Shown: positions 8,058 to 15,987, counted from the stretch's first letter. The stretch is DNA of 64,000 nt from JALOAD01 sp023228995 [NCBI: Candidatus Muiribacterium halophilum] (GCA_023228995.1 JALOAD010000013.1:1-64000); one strand, 5' to 3'. A program made the numbers and translations. Notes: generated by a model from the sequence alone, not told the origin.

Positions 8058-8276
8058 TTAATTATTTAATAATTTATTAATTTTTTCATTCCTAAATTTA
8101 GATAAAAGTTTAAATCTTGTAATAGCATAAACTTTATTAACATCATTCACAACAATTACACATAAAATCACATTATGATTAACCTTAGATTTAATTATAT
8201 ACAGAACTTTATATATTCTACCAACCACAAGCCCTGAGTCTTCTAAATTTGAATTATCTATACAAACAACTTTCAT
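8058..8276 (-). CDS. Small MKVxCIDN-family protein with C-terminal tag
   Basis: 72 residues. It begins MKVVCIDNSNLEDSGLVVGRIYKVLYI and ends KFRNEKINKLLNN. The N-terminal half looks like a small SH3-like beta barrel and is shared with the genes at 8532, 9702 and 18986 in this window. The tail carries the shared basic C-terminal peptide. It sits in an operon of eight very small genes. Function unknown. Confidence 0.7.
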   Translation of the reverse strand: MKVVCIDNSNLEDSGLVVGRIYKVLYIIKSKVNHNVILCVIVVNDVNKVYAITRFKLLSKFRNEKINKLLNN

Positions 8277-8286
8277 TATAATATTT

Positions 8287-8529
8287 TTATTTAGTTTTGA
8301 TATATTTCTTAAACTTTTCTATGTCTGTACCACAATCTACAAAATCATCACTTATTATTGGATTATCTGATGAACTTATATCATAATAGTTTGCTTTTAT
8401 ATAGACACCATAATTATATCTTGCTGAAAATAATACATGTCTAATATCATGTGTAGATAAAAAGTCTATTAATTCTTTTCGCTGAATTGGATCTTCAACT
8501 TTCACTAATGCTGGTTTTGTTTTATTCAT
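8287..8529 (-). CDS. Hypothetical small protein
   Basis: 80 residues, lacking the C-terminal tag. The pattern DPIQRKELIDFLSTHDIRHVLFSARYNYGVYIKANYYD suggests a compact alpha/beta fold. It sits between two MKVxCIDN-family genes in the same operon with 2-10 nt spacing. No family recognised. Confidence 0.6.
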   Translation of the reverse strand: MNKTKPALVKVEDPIQRKELIDFLSTHDIRHVLFSARYNYGVYIKANYYDISSSDNPIISDDFVDCGTDIEKFKKYIKTK

Positions 8530-8531
8530 AA

Positions 8532-8744
8532 TTAAGTATTTAATATTTGTTCAATTTTTTCATCTCTAAATGTAGATAATTCTATAAATCTTGTTGTCTT
8601 ATATGAGCCAATAAATTTACCCACATCAATAGTATACATTTGTTCTCCATTATTTGATATATCAATTGTTATAACATCATATATTTTACCTATAATCAGT
8701 GTTGTTTTTTCAAGTAGTGTATTATCTATGCAAATAACTTTCAT
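8532..8744 (-). CDS. Small MKVxCIDN-family protein with C-terminal tag
   Basis: 70 residues, MKVICIDNTLLEKTTLIIGKIYDVITI at the start and TRFIELSTFRDEKIEQIL at the end. It is a clear paralogue of the 8058-8276 protein: same beginning, same RF-x-L-S-x-FR ending. It overlaps denV by 23 nt, which implies translational coupling to the repair gene. Confidence 0.7.
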   Translation of the reverse strand: MKVICIDNTLLEKTTLIIGKIYDVITIDISNNGEQMYTIDVGKFIGSYKTTRFIELSTFRDEKIEQILNT

Positions 8745-9186
8745 AATTATTATATAATATATTAATTGCCTTTTCTTTGGATATAACTTTCCTATAATAA
8801 TGCCATTCTTTTTTATTTGATTTTGTTAATCTTTCGGTAATTCTTTCTTGAATTATTTTTTTATCACTTTCATTTATAGTATAATCTGATGTTTTTTTAT
8901 TTTCATAACAATCCCAATTATCTATATAATTTTGGACATTGAAACCTCTATTAATGCATTCATTATATATTTCTATATACCTACTTTTAGTTAGATCTGG
9001 TTTATCTATAAAAAACAAAACATGACCTTTTCCTAAAATAAAGTTTTTAGGTATAGTACCTATATTACCAATCTTATTAATTCTATCTTTATAGACTGAA
9101 GGTAATCTTTTAATTTCTCTATGCTCAGTAAGTAAATGTTCATCTGTTAATGTTTTCACATTTGCACCTATATTAATTCTTGTCAT
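8722..9186 (-). CDS. denV: Pyrimidine dimer DNA glycosylase / AP lyase (T4 endonuclease V)
   Basis: 154 residues resembling T4 DenV (138 residues) along its length. The N-terminus MTRIN is identical to T4; after removal of Met, the threonine is the known nucleophile. HLLTEHREIKRLPS matches T4 HLMAEYREL, giving the catalytic glutamate at about residue 24 and the conserved arginine. FILGKGHVLFFIDK matches T4 FILGAGHVTFFYDK, and the end KKEWHYYRKVISKEKA matches WYKYYGKAI. The enzyme cuts UV-induced cyclobutane dimers in DNA, useful for a phage exposed to sunlight. It overlaps both neighbours in the small-gene operon. The extra C-terminal residues KAINILYNNYESYLHR are not in T4. Confidence 0.92.
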   Translation of the reverse strand: MTRINIGANVKTLTDEHLLTEHREIKRLPSVYKDRINKIGNIGTIPKNFILGKGHVLFFIDKPDLTKSRYIEIYNECINRGFNVQNYIDNWDCYENKKTSDYTINESDKKIIQERITERLTKSNKKEWHYYRKVISKEKAINILYNNYESYLHR

Positions 9187-9461
9187 AAAATTTTTCTTAA
9201 TAATTTATCTCGTTTATATTGCACATAATAATAATCTTTTTGACGCAGCCATTTTTCATTTATATCTAACCAATTAATAGTTGATGATTTTTGCCAATAG
9301 AAAGCACCACCTACAAAATTTATATCTTTCATATATAATAATGAATTTATAATATCTAATATATCCATTTGACAATAGAACACATACTCATCATAAGCAT
9401 TATTATCTTTCAAAAATAATATAAAAGAATCTACTTCAATAACTGTGGAAAGTTGTACCAT
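9183..9461 (-). CDS. Hypothetical protein with tag-like C-terminus
   Basis: 92 residues, start ATG overlapping the previous stop region, ending YYYVQYKRDKLLRKIL, a variant of the shared C-terminal peptide. The body has the aromatic stretch GGAFYWQKSSTINWLDINEKWLRQK. It is 4 nt-overlapped with denV, so co-expressed with it. No family recognised. Confidence 0.62.
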   Translation of the reverse strand: MVQLSTVIEVDSFILFLKDNNAYDEYVFYCQMDILDIINSLLYMKDINFVGGAFYWQKSSTINWLDINEKWLRQKDYYYVQYKRDKLLRKIL

Positions 9462-9472
9462 ATTTGATGATA

Positions 9473-9697
9473 TTAATGATTATATGGATAATTTATATTT
9501 GTTAAGTTCTGAAATTTTAATTTATCACCACACATAGGACAATGTGTAATCATTATTATATTTTTATCACTAAATACTCTATCTGGATTTCCAAAATCCA
9601 GATAAAATTCATCTTCATATCTACCTATATAAATATGATTTCCTAAATCAACATATTTCTCAGTATTCATACTGATTTTTTCACAAATTTTACACAT
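9473..9697 (-). CDS. Small zinc-ribbon protein
   Basis: 74 residues with CKIC at residues 2-5 and CPMC near residue 53, a four-cysteine zinc-ribbon arrangement joined by a beta-rich segment (YVDLGNHIYIGRYEDEFYLDFG). Such proteins often bind nucleic acid or act as adaptors; no specific role can be inferred. It lacks the C-terminal tag. Confidence 0.62.
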   Translation of the reverse strand: MCKICEKISMNTEKYVDLGNHIYIGRYEDEFYLDFGNPDRVFSDKNIIMITHCPMCGDKLKFQNLTNINYPYNH

Positions 9698-9701
9698 AAT
9701 C

Positions 9702-9929
9702 TTAATTTTTAATATTTAATTTATCTAATTTATTTTTCCTAAAATCTTTTAATGGTATAAATCTAATATGATTATAATATATTTTTCTACCATTATCACA
9801 ATAGATCAAAACTTCAACATCTTCAAATTCAGAAGGATCATTCAAAGCTTTATATTTTTTACCAATTGTTAAAAAATTATGTAAATTACTATATTTCATT
9901 TCATCATCATTGATACATATGATTATCAC
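9702..9929 (-). CDS. Small MKVxCIDN-family protein with C-terminal tag
   Basis: 75 residues, beginning MIIICINDDEMKYSNLHNFLTIGKKYKAL and ending IRFIPLKDFRKNKLDKLNIKN. The start, the GKxY motif and the RF-x-x-L ending align it with the paralogues at 8058, 8532 and 18986. It carries the shared basic tail. Confidence 0.66.
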   Translation of the reverse strand: MIIICINDDEMKYSNLHNFLTIGKKYKALNDPSEFEDVEVLIYCDNGRKIYYNHIRFIPLKDFRKNKLDKLNIKN

Positions 9930-9931
9930 AT

Positions 9932-10099
9932 CTATTCATTTAATAATTTATTAATTTTTTTTTCACGTTGTTGTTGTTGTTGTTGTTCTTGTAACATTAA
10001 TACAAACTCATCATTCAATGTAATACATAGACCAAATGTACTACATTGTCCATGTGTAATTAATGTTTCTAAATCGAATTGTATATCATCTCTATTCAT
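9932..10099 (-). CDS. Small protein with polyglutamine run and C-terminal tag
   Basis: 55 residues if it starts at the ATG five bases after a TATTTTTG promoter element; an upstream TTG start would lie across the promoter and is rejected. It ends with a run of glutamines (CAA codons) followed directly by REKKINKLLNE, so the shared C-terminal tag is attached through a flexible glutamine linker. The mRNA would be leaderless or nearly so. Function unknown. Confidence 0.6.
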   Translation of the reverse strand: MNRDDIQFDLETLITHGQCSTFGLCITLNDEFVLMLQEQQQQQQREKKINKLLNE

Positions 10100-10104
10100 G
10101 TTTG

Positions 10105-10136
10105 CAAAAATATGATTTTTTTTTATATCTACCAAA
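10105..10136 (-). promoter_or_regulatory. Bacteroidota-type promoter, near-leaderless
   Basis: TTTG near 10136 and TATTTTTG near 10112-10105 on the minus strand, about 20 nt apart. The start codon follows only five bases later (TATTTTTGCAAACATG). It heads the operon of small genes down to about 7.6 kb. Confidence 0.68.
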
Positions 10137-10147
10137 TAAATTGAATT

Positions 10148-10780
10148 TTATTTTTTAATAATCCACCAAGTGCCTGCAAATTCATCAGTTATATTAAGTT
10201 CATATTCATATTGTTGAGTAAATTCATCAATGGCTGGATTTACACCAAACATACCTATATATTTAGAATCATCACCTGTTTGCCCTATATAAGGATTCCA
10301 TGCATATATTGGTACGTCCTTATCATCACCAAAATCTATTTTTAGATAATCATGTCCAAATAATATACCACCTTTCTTGACTTTACTATACCAACAATTA
10401 ATATCATCTTTAACTCCTTGGTATGTGTGATTGGCATCTATGTATACAAAATCTAAGGATTCATCTGCAAACAAATTACAAGCCACATTACTTCTACATC
10501 TTAACATATGAGCTCTTTCTACAAAATCATTTATATTTTCCATAGCTTCTTTATAAACATCAGTATAATTTTCATGATTGGAAAAATCATCATATTCTTC
10601 TCTGGATAAAGGTCTCCAGACATCAACCATATATAAATTAATAACATTATCATGACTCAAAATCTCTCTTGAGAACTCACCTTTGAATGTGCCTACTTCA
10701 ACACCAGATAAATTATGTTTATCTGCAAATAAAATACCCAATAAAGCATTTCTATTTATATTGTGAATTTTTTTATTCAT
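10148..10780 (-). CDS. Class I SAM-dependent methyltransferase (Methyltransf_24-like)
   Basis: 210 residues. The SAM-binding motif I is VEVGTFKGEFSREIL (about residues 25-40), and the later motif FVYIDANHTYQGVKDDINCW followed by KKGGILFGHDY is typical of the Methyltransf_24 family seen in glycan- and small-molecule-modifying enzymes. The substrate cannot be deduced. It is transcribed away from the restriction endonuclease gene at 10906; the 125-nt gap between them contains that gene's promoter. Confidence 0.8.
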   Translation of the reverse strand: MNKKIHNINRNALLGILFADKHNLSGVEVGTFKGEFSREILSHDNVINLYMVDVWRPLSREEYDDFSNHENYTDVYKEAMENINDFVERAHMLRCRSNVACNLFADESLDFVYIDANHTYQGVKDDINCWYSKVKKGGILFGHDYLKIDFGDDKDVPIYAWNPYIGQTGDDSKYIGMFGVNPAIDEFTQQYEYELNITDEFAGTWWIIKK

Positions 10781-10869
10781 TTTTGTTTTTATTGATTATA
10801 GTAAATTATTTAATTTAGTTCACTTGAAATAGAAATAATTTCAGAAAAGTTAATATTTTATTAAAAATA

Positions 10870-10901
10870 TTTGGTTATATTAAAAATATATTATATATTT
10901 G
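10870..10901 (+). promoter_or_regulatory. Bacteroidota-type promoter of the restriction gene, leaderless
   Basis: TTTG at 10870-10873 and TATATTTG at 10894-10901, 20 nt apart. The ATG is at 10906, four bases after the -7 element, so the transcript probably starts at or next to the start codon. Confidence 0.75.
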
Positions 10902-10905
10902 TATT

Positions 10906-11484
10906 ATGAATAACGAAGAAATAGAAATATTTTTAAAAAATAACTTAAAAGATTTTACTATAAACACATCTTTACAACAAAGATCAGTTGCTGATATCAT
11001 TGAATATAAATGTTGTAAATTAGCTAAAGATGAATACACTGATATATATTTACCAGCTAAATCAAAAAGATCAATTGAAGATTTTTGCTTAGTATCAGAT
11101 ACTACTAATTGTTTTGATGTAAAAACACATCATATACAAGAAAGTGGATTTTCAATGCCTAATTTAATATCAATAGATAGATTACGTAAATTATTATTAG
11201 ACTCTAAAATAACTTTATCATATGTATTTATAGATTATAAAAGAATAGACAATAAAATTGTAATAGAAAATATAAATATTAAATATATATGGCAATTGGA
11301 TTGGTCTGTTTTAAGTATAGGTTCTTTAGGAAAAGGACAATTGCAAATCTTAGATAATAATAAGGAAATGAAATATACAGATGTTGGTAGAGAAGAGTGG
11401 TCTAAAATATTATTACAAAAAGGTTATGAGTATAACCTGAAACAAATGCAAAAAATACAAAAGGAAATTAAAAATTGGCAATAA
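10906..11484 (+). CDS. Type II restriction endonuclease, HincII/HindII-like
   Basis: 192 residues. The core SIEDFCLVSDTTNCFDVKTH contains an acidic residue followed by DVKT, the PD-(D/E)XK catalytic pattern. The segment after it, SGFSMPNLISIDRLRKLL, parallels the APNIISAYKLAQ region of HincII as I remember it, and the C-terminal VGREEWSKILLQK parallels its TREEWAKSYLKH. The protein is shorter than HincII (about 258). It cuts DNA unmethylated at its site; HincII recognises GTYRAC but the specificity here cannot be assigned. The convergent neighbour is a gamma-class m6A methyltransferase, the partner expected of a restriction-modification pair. Confidence 0.75.
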   Translation: MNNEEIEIFLKNNLKDFTINTSLQQRSVADIIEYKCCKLAKDEYTDIYLPAKSKRSIEDFCLVSDTTNCFDVKTHHIQESGFSMPNLISIDRLRKLLLDSKITLSYVFIDYKRIDNKIVIENINIKYIWQLDWSVLSIGSLGKGQLQILDNNKEMKYTDVGREEWSKILLQKGYEYNLKQMQKIQKEIKNWQ

Positions 11485-11516
11485 AAAAGAGAGTTAATTT
11501 TTAACTCTCTTTTTTA
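11483..11516. terminator. Bidirectional terminator between the restriction and modification genes
   Basis: Perfect stem AAAAAAGAGAGTTAA / TTAACTCTCTTTTTT with a short T loop. It covers both stop codons of the convergent pair and has T runs on both strands. Confidence 0.85.
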
Positions 11517-13090
11517 TATAAAGTATTTAATATAGATATATTAACCTCTAATCCATTTTTCTTATCTAGTATTAATTTTTTAACTATTTTAACTATTTCT
11601 AATTTAGTTTCTTTTTTCACCCAATTTGGATATGGTAATTTTTCTATATCTTTACTTTGAATATTTTTAGTATGATTAATTACTTTCTTCAAAATATCAT
11701 TACATAAATCTGTAAGTAACCATCCTAAAATAAAAAATAATTCATCTTTATTTACACAATCCTTCAATATTATAATAGGTGATCCATTATCTATTATATA
11801 ACCATTTGGTAAATACCTAGCTTTTATTCTACTTGATATTAATTGCCAAGTAATACCTTCTTTACCAAAGAAAGATTTACCACCCACACCACCTAAATAC
11901 CAATTTCCATTTTTCTTATATGTATAACATGCATCTCCATCATCTTTCCAATATATAACAGTTGTTGGTTTTGAATATAATATTTCATTAGTTGCTTTAT
12001 TATAATATCTATAATTATCATTGGGTAATTCAATGATCTCATTATTTTTCTTAGTTATACTAACATTACGTCTATTAACACCATTCTTTTCAAGTTCAGA
12101 TATTTCATATTTTCTTTTATCTGATAAAATATTATTTTTAGCTCTTGATATTTCATTTTTTAATGTAATTGGATCTTCAAAGAAATTAAAATCATATTCT
12201 TCTATTATTTTATTATCATTAATATCTCTTAAAAAATATTCATTTTTACCAGTAGTCATTCCACCACTACCAATTACATAGTCAGATAATAATTCATTAT
12301 TAAAATATTTAATATATTCATTTTGAATTGACCATGAGAAATTATCTGTAATCTTCATATTCTTATATGATATTTTCACATTATCCAATGTTATATAATT
12401 CTTATTCAATGATTTATAATGTTTTATTATTATCATAGGATAATTAGTTTCATCTGAAAAATAATCTAATTTATTAATAATATTATATCCAGTATCACAT
12501 AAATAATATCTTAATCCTTTCATAGTTTTTATAGTTAAGAAGGTATCAGATAATATGAATATTAATTCACCTTTTTCTTTTAATGATTCTAAGGATTTAA
12601 TCATAAAAAAAGAATATGTTTCTTTTTTTATTTTCATATTGTTTCTTTTACCATAAAGTTTATCTAAACTATTTTGTAGTTTAGGATCGATAGTACCACC
12701 AAATGGTGGATTTCCTATTATGTAATCAAATTTAATATCAGTATTATAAGTAAAATAATCACCCAAGTATAGATTATTATCTAATGGAAAATAACCATAT
12801 TTATTTTTAATATTATTAATACATAAATCATATTGTATAGGATCATATTCACATCCAAATATATTAAATTTTAATATTAAATCTAATTTATCTTGAATAG
12901 TTCCACTATATAATGGTAAAAATTTATCTATTAAAGTTAATATAAAATTACCACTTCCAAAGGAAGGTTCTAGTATTTTATCATCCAATTGAAAAATGTA
13001 ATCATTTAATATTTCATTGCATTTTTCAATTGGTGTCATAAATTGTCCTAGTTGTTTCTTTTTAGTTCTACTTGTTTTTACTTCGGCCAT
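11501..13090 (-). CDS. Gamma-class N6-adenine DNA methyltransferase (restriction-modification partner)
   Basis: 529 residues in the gamma order: motif X LGQFMTP (about residues 14-20), motif I ILEPSFGSGNF (about 39-49), then the catalytic motif IV IIGNPPFGG (about 127-135), followed by a long target-recognition region. The NPPF motif marks an exocyclic amino, here N6-adenine, methyltransferase. Its convergent neighbour is a HincII-like endonuclease, and M.HincII is also of this class. It would protect phage DNA from the phage's own nuclease and from host enzymes of the same specificity. The gene is intact. A small 35-codon frame lies just upstream. Confidence 0.9.
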   Translation of the reverse strand: MAEVKTSRTKKKQLGQFMTPIEKCNEILNDYIFQLDDKILEPSFGSGNFILTLIDKFLPLYSGTIQDKLDLILKFNIFGCEYDPIQYDLCINNIKNKYGYFPLDNNLYLGDYFTYNTDIKFDYIIGNPPFGGTIDPKLQNSLDKLYGKRNNMKIKKETYSFFMIKSLESLKEKGELIFILSDTFLTIKTMKGLRYYLCDTGYNIINKLDYFSDETNYPMIIIKHYKSLNKNYITLDNVKISYKNMKITDNFSWSIQNEYIKYFNNELLSDYVIGSGGMTTGKNEYFLRDINDNKIIEEYDFNFFEDPITLKNEISRAKNNILSDKRKYEISELEKNGVNRRNVSITKKNNEIIELPNDNYRYYNKATNEILYSKPTTVIYWKDDGDACYTYKKNGNWYLGGVGGKSFFGKEGITWQLISSRIKARYLPNGYIIDNGSPIIILKDCVNKDELFFILGWLLTDLCNDILKKVINHTKNIQSKDIEKLPYPNWVKKETKLEIVKIVKKLILDKKNGLEVNISILNTLYKKES

Positions 13091-13119
13091 ATAAATTATA
13101 TGATAAATAATACTATAAG

Positions 13120-13227
13120 TTAATTATTAAAATAATAATCTTCCATCTTGTTGATATTTAATAATAAAATCTTAATTTGATTTTCAATTGTTTTCATTTC
13201 TTGTTGCACTAATACTATGCTCTCCAT
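13120..13227 (-). CDS. Possible small coiled-coil protein upstream of the methyltransferase
   Basis: 35 codons, MESIVLVQQEMKTIENQIKI then LLLNINKMEDYYFNN, a heptad-like amphipathic helix. It is co-directional with and 29 nt upstream of the methyltransferase. Small genes in this position sometimes control restriction-modification systems, but there is no helix-turn-helix here. It may be a real small gene or chance. Confidence 0.4.
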   Translation of the reverse strand: MESIVLVQQEMKTIENQIKILLLNINKMEDYYFNN

Positions 13228-13270
13228 ATGTTAAATATTTTTAATTTGAGATTATATAATGAATTTTTAT

Positions 13271-13300
13271 TTTGTTTATTAAATAAATATTGTATATTTG
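13271..13300 (+). promoter_or_regulatory. Bacteroidota-type promoter
   Basis: TTTG at 13271-13274 and TATATTTG at 13293-13300. It drives the gene at 13364 with a leader of about 55 nt. Confidence 0.7.
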
Positions 13301-13363
13301 CATAATTAATATACATGGTGTTATCACCTATATAATTCACAAAAAAAATTAATAAAAAATAAT

Positions 13364-13801
13364 ATGTATAAAATATATGATTATATAGTATCTAAAACAA
13401 ATGAAGATAATTTGATTAAAAATAAGATATATATTATACTTGATATTGAAAGATTTTCAAATGGACTTAATACATATGTTAAAAATTTCTATATTAAAAA
13501 TGAAAAAGGTGAAAAAAAATACTATCCTAAAGAATATTTCTTAAATATGAATGAATCACATAGATTATATAAAAAAATTCTTCTAACTTTTCTAAATTGG
13601 AAAAAATTAGAAGAAGATTTTCATTCTTATTTACAAATTAATAATCTAAACATAGATCAATATATTAGAAGTTGTACTAGTTTTTATCATCTATTTCATT
13701 GGTATGGAGCATATGATAAAATAAAAAAAGAGTGGATTGATAATTCAAAAGAACTAAATGTTTACTTCAGAGATTTTAAGATTAACAATTTAGGAATATG
13801 A
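13364..13801 (+). CDS. Hypothetical protein with C-terminal tag
   Basis: 145 residues. The start (MYKIYDYIVSKTNEDNLIKNKIYIILDI) has the KNKIYxIxDI pattern of the small MKVxCIDN-type barrel proteins, then a helical middle with aromatic residues. It ends NVYFRDFKINNLGI, a variant of the shared tail. Function unknown; its own promoter suggests early expression from host polymerase. Confidence 0.65.
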   Translation: MYKIYDYIVSKTNEDNLIKNKIYIILDIERFSNGLNTYVKNFYIKNEKGEKKYYPKEYFLNMNESHRLYKKILLTFLNWKKLEEDFHSYLQINNLNIDQYIRSCTSFYHLFHWYGAYDKIKKEWIDNSKELNVYFRDFKINNLGI

Positions 13802-13914
13802 TATATACTGGAATAAAAAGAAATTTTACCTATTCTATTAAAGTTAGTAATCCATGTATTGTTAATGATAATAATAAATATTTAATTAAGAAGATTTTTA
13901 ACAAAGGTATATAG
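13798..13914 (+). CDS. Possible 38-codon protein coupled to the preceding gene
   Basis: An ATG overlapping the previous stop (ATGA) opens MIYTGIKRNFTYSIKVSNPC, continuing to LIKKIFNKGI. It could be a small gene or the start of a decayed one. The rest of the gap to 14086 shows no further convincing coding sequence. Confidence 0.3.
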   Translation: MIYTGIKRNFTYSIKVSNPCIVNDNNKYLIKKIFNKGI

Positions 13915-14085
13915 AAATGACAATAAAAGGTCATATAGTTTATATATCAGAATACCAATCATTTTGATTGTATATGATCCAAAATAGTTACTAATTCTAT
14001 GAATACTACAAATACACACTAAACCAACATAAAAATTATTTATTTATAAACAATCTGATAATATTTGATATAATAAATAAAAAAT

Positions 14086-14400
14086 ATGGCTCTAAACATT
14101 ACAGATGATACATTTGAAAGTGTATTAAAAACAGATAAATTAGTATTAATTGATTTCTCAGCCACTTGGTGTGGTCCATGTAAACAATTATCACCAATTA
14201 TAGATGAATTACATAATGAATACTCAAATAGAGTAGTAATAGGTAAAGTGGATATTGAGGAAAATAATGATATTGTAAATAAATATTCAATTAGAAATGT
14301 ACCAACTCTTTTATTTATTAAAAATGGTAAATTATTAGATAGGATGGTTGGTGCTCAAACTAAGAGTATGTTAATAGAAACAATTAATAAAAATATATAA
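14086..14400 (+). CDS. trxA: Thioredoxin
   Basis: 104 residues, the normal length of a thioredoxin, with the active site WCGPCK at about residues 28-33, the preceding strand LVLIDFSA, and the cis-proline segment NVPTLLFIKNGK near residue 75. It reduces protein disulfides in the cytoplasm. In phages it may serve a phage ribonucleotide reductase or a polymerase, but neither an nrd gene nor a T7-like polymerase is in this window. A strong hairpin follows directly. Confidence 0.95.
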   Translation: MALNITDDTFESVLKTDKLVLIDFSATWCGPCKQLSPIIDELHNEYSNRVVIGKVDIEENNDIVNKYSIRNVPTLLFIKNGKLLDRMVGAQTKSMLIETINKNI

Positions 14401-14404
14401 ATCT

Positions 14405-14436
14405 AAATTCTAATGATGAAAATCATTAGAATTTTA
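14405..14436 (+). terminator. Strong hairpin after thioredoxin
   Basis: A 13-bp perfect stem AAATTCTAATGAT / ATCATTAGAATTT closed by a GAAA tetraloop. The following T run is short, so it may be a terminator, an mRNA-stabilising hairpin or both. Confidence 0.65.
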
Positions 14437-14447
14437 ATATAAAGTAT

Positions 14448-14678
14448 ATGACTAAAAGAGAATATCTAAAAGAATTATTATTATTTGCTAAACCTGAGCA
14501 ATTAAATATATTTAAGCGTTCATATAGTTATTATAATATGCAAGAATCTTTAGATGAAACTATTAGTAATTTACATTTTATTGAGCTTAATCAGGCAATA
14601 AGAGAATGTGAAAATTTTAAAGATTTATATCTACGATATATAAGAAATAAAAAATTACAGAAACTTAATATTTTATGA
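14448..14678 (+). CDS. Small protein with C-terminal tag
   Basis: 76 residues, mostly helical, beginning MTKREYLKELLLFAKPEQLN and ending LYLRYIRNKKLQKLNIL. The ending fits the shared basic tail. A TTTTAATATAAA element lies just upstream of the start. It overlaps the next, broken gene by an ATGA junction. Confidence 0.62.
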   Translation: MTKREYLKELLLFAKPEQLNIFKRSYSYYNMQESLDETISNLHFIELNQAIRECENFKDLYLRYIRNKKLQKLNIL

Positions 14679-14944
14679 AAATATATTTCAATAATTGGTT
14701 TTATTGAAGGATTAAGTAAATATAGATCTGAATATTATAGTTATGATTATTGGACTTTTGGTAGTTTATATGAATATTTAGAATCTGTATTTGATAATAA
14801 AAAGAAGTATCTGAATTTTTCTCTGATATAAATGTTAATGGTGCTTTTGTTGATAGTGTACATACAGGTAATATGAAAGATACTATATATGTTGCTTTTA
14901 CAGACAATATTAAAATAATTGATGTTGAGCACTTTGTAAAATAA
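14675..14944 (+). pseudogene. Frameshifted gene remnant
   Basis: The ATG overlaps the preceding stop. Reading gives MKIYFNNWF, then in another frame IEGLSKYRSEYYSYDYWTFG and onward to VFDNKK, and in a third frame EVSEFFSDINVNGAFVDSVH to a stop at 14944. The pieces join as one protein of about 88 residues with two frameshifts, both at short homopolymers (TTTT and AAAAAG). Either the gene is decaying or the sequence has homopolymer errors. Family unknown. Confidence 0.6.
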
Positions 14945-14966
14945 ATGAAATAAATATCACAAATTA

Positions 14967-14998
14967 TTTGGTAAATCCAAATAATATTTGTATATTTG
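14967..14998 (+). promoter_or_regulatory. Bacteroidota-type promoter without a downstream gene
   Basis: TTTG at 14967-14970 and TATATTTG at 14991-14998, 20 nt apart. Only about 75 nt separate it from a strong plus-strand terminator, and no reading frame lies between. Confidence 0.72.
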
Positions 14999-15004
14999 CA
15001 TTTG

Positions 15005-15080
15005 AAATCACATTATATGTGCATTTGTTTGTTTTTTGATTATAAGAAGGCACTTAGATTTATCTAAGTGCTTTTCTTTT
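15005..15080 (+). ncRNA. Candidate small RNA
   Basis: A perfect-spacing promoter at 14967-14998 is followed within 50 nt by a 12-bp terminator stem at 15047-15074 with a T-rich tail. The predicted transcript of about 75 nt has a first hairpin CACAT-TAT-ATGTG, a single-stranded U-rich stretch and the terminator, and no open frame. The 3' end overlaps the end of the methyltransferase gene on the other strand, so it could pair with that mRNA. Confidence 0.5.
15047..15080. terminator. Terminator shared by the candidate sRNA and the methyltransferase
   Basis: AAGGCACTTAGA, loop TTTA, TCTAAGTGCTTTT and TCTTTTT. The T run favours the plus direction. The methyltransferase stop codon lies inside the stem. 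Confidence 0.8.
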
Positions 15081-15987
15081 TATAAAAAATTTCCTTTGCT
15101 TTATCTTTAATATCAAATAATAGATAATTTCTATTGGTGTTAATAGCTGCTCTACCAAGTGAACCTGAACCAGCAAATGGATCCATTATTAAATCACATT
15201 CATTTGAATAAATATTAATAATTCTTTCAAGTAATTTAACTGGTTTCTGTGTAGCATAATCTAATTTTTCTTTACTTTGAATTGTACCAATATCTGTCCA
15301 AAGATCTCTTATAGGCAAACCATCCATTTCATGTAGATATTTCTTAAATCTTGGAATTCCATCTTTATTATAATATAGTCTATTTTTATCATGTAATTGT
15401 TTCATAGTGTTTTCAAGTACATGCCATTGTTTATAGTGACCATTCCAATTATATCTCATATTAGGTCTTTGTATTATATCAGGTTGGTTATAATGAGCAG
15501 CAGTTGTTATATACTCACCAACCTCATCTACTCTTATTGTATTTTTTTGTTTATATGCTTCATCATATGGTAAATTAATTTGATTATAAATATATTTCTT
15601 TGATTTTGAATATACTATTAAATTATCATGATAACGTTGTAATTTTTTAGAACTTTTCATATTACCACCAGTTTTCCATATTATTTCATTTTGAAAATTG
15701 TTAATACCAAAAACCTCATCCATAACTAATCTTATATAATGTGAAATTTTAGGTTCTACATGGAATATAATAACACCATCTTTTTTAAGTATTCTTTTCA
15801 TCTCAATTAATCTTGGTTTTATAAAATCATAAGTATAACTATATAAAGATGGGTATTTATCCATAAAATCACCAAAATTTCTACCACTATTATAAGGAGG
15901 ATCTGTGTAAATTAATTGAATTGATTCATCACTAATTTCTTTCATCAATTCTAAATTATCTCCAACATAAAAATTATTTATAATCAT
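15064..15987 (-). CDS. Beta-class DNA adenine methyltransferase (orphan)
   Basis: 307 residues. The catalytic motif IV is YTDPPYNSGR (about residues 30-39), and motif I, DPFAGSGSLGRAA, lies near the C-terminus, the beta-class order seen in type III Mod subunits and many phage N6-adenine enzymes. The TRD lies between them. No restriction gene is next to it, so it is an orphan, probably protecting phage DNA. The gene is intact and divergent from the promoter at 16012-16043. Confidence 0.88.
   Translation of the reverse strand: MIINNFYVGDNLELMKEISDESIQLIYTDPPYNSGRNFGDFMDKYPSLYSYTYDFIKPRLIEMKRILKKDGVIIFHVEPKISHYIRLVMDEVFGINNFQNEIIWKTGGNMKSSKKLQRYHDNLIVYSKSKKYIYNQINLPYDEAYKQKNTIRVDEVGEYITTAAHYNQPDIIQRPNMRYNWNGHYKQWHVLENTMKQLHDKNRLYYNKDGIPRFKKYLHEMDGLPIRDLWTDIGTIQSKEKLDYATQKPVKLLERIINIYSNECDLIMDPFAGSGSLGRAAINTNRNYLLFDIKDKAKEIFYKKKST

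Noticed and set aside
9965-9990. GTT/CAA trinucleotide run
   Set aside because: It is a simple coding microsatellite giving a glutamine linker; noted in the gene entry, not a separate element.
12021-12281. Plus-strand 86-codon frame inside the methyltransferase gene
   Set aside because: Hydrophobic shadow of an intact gene with clear motifs on the other strand.
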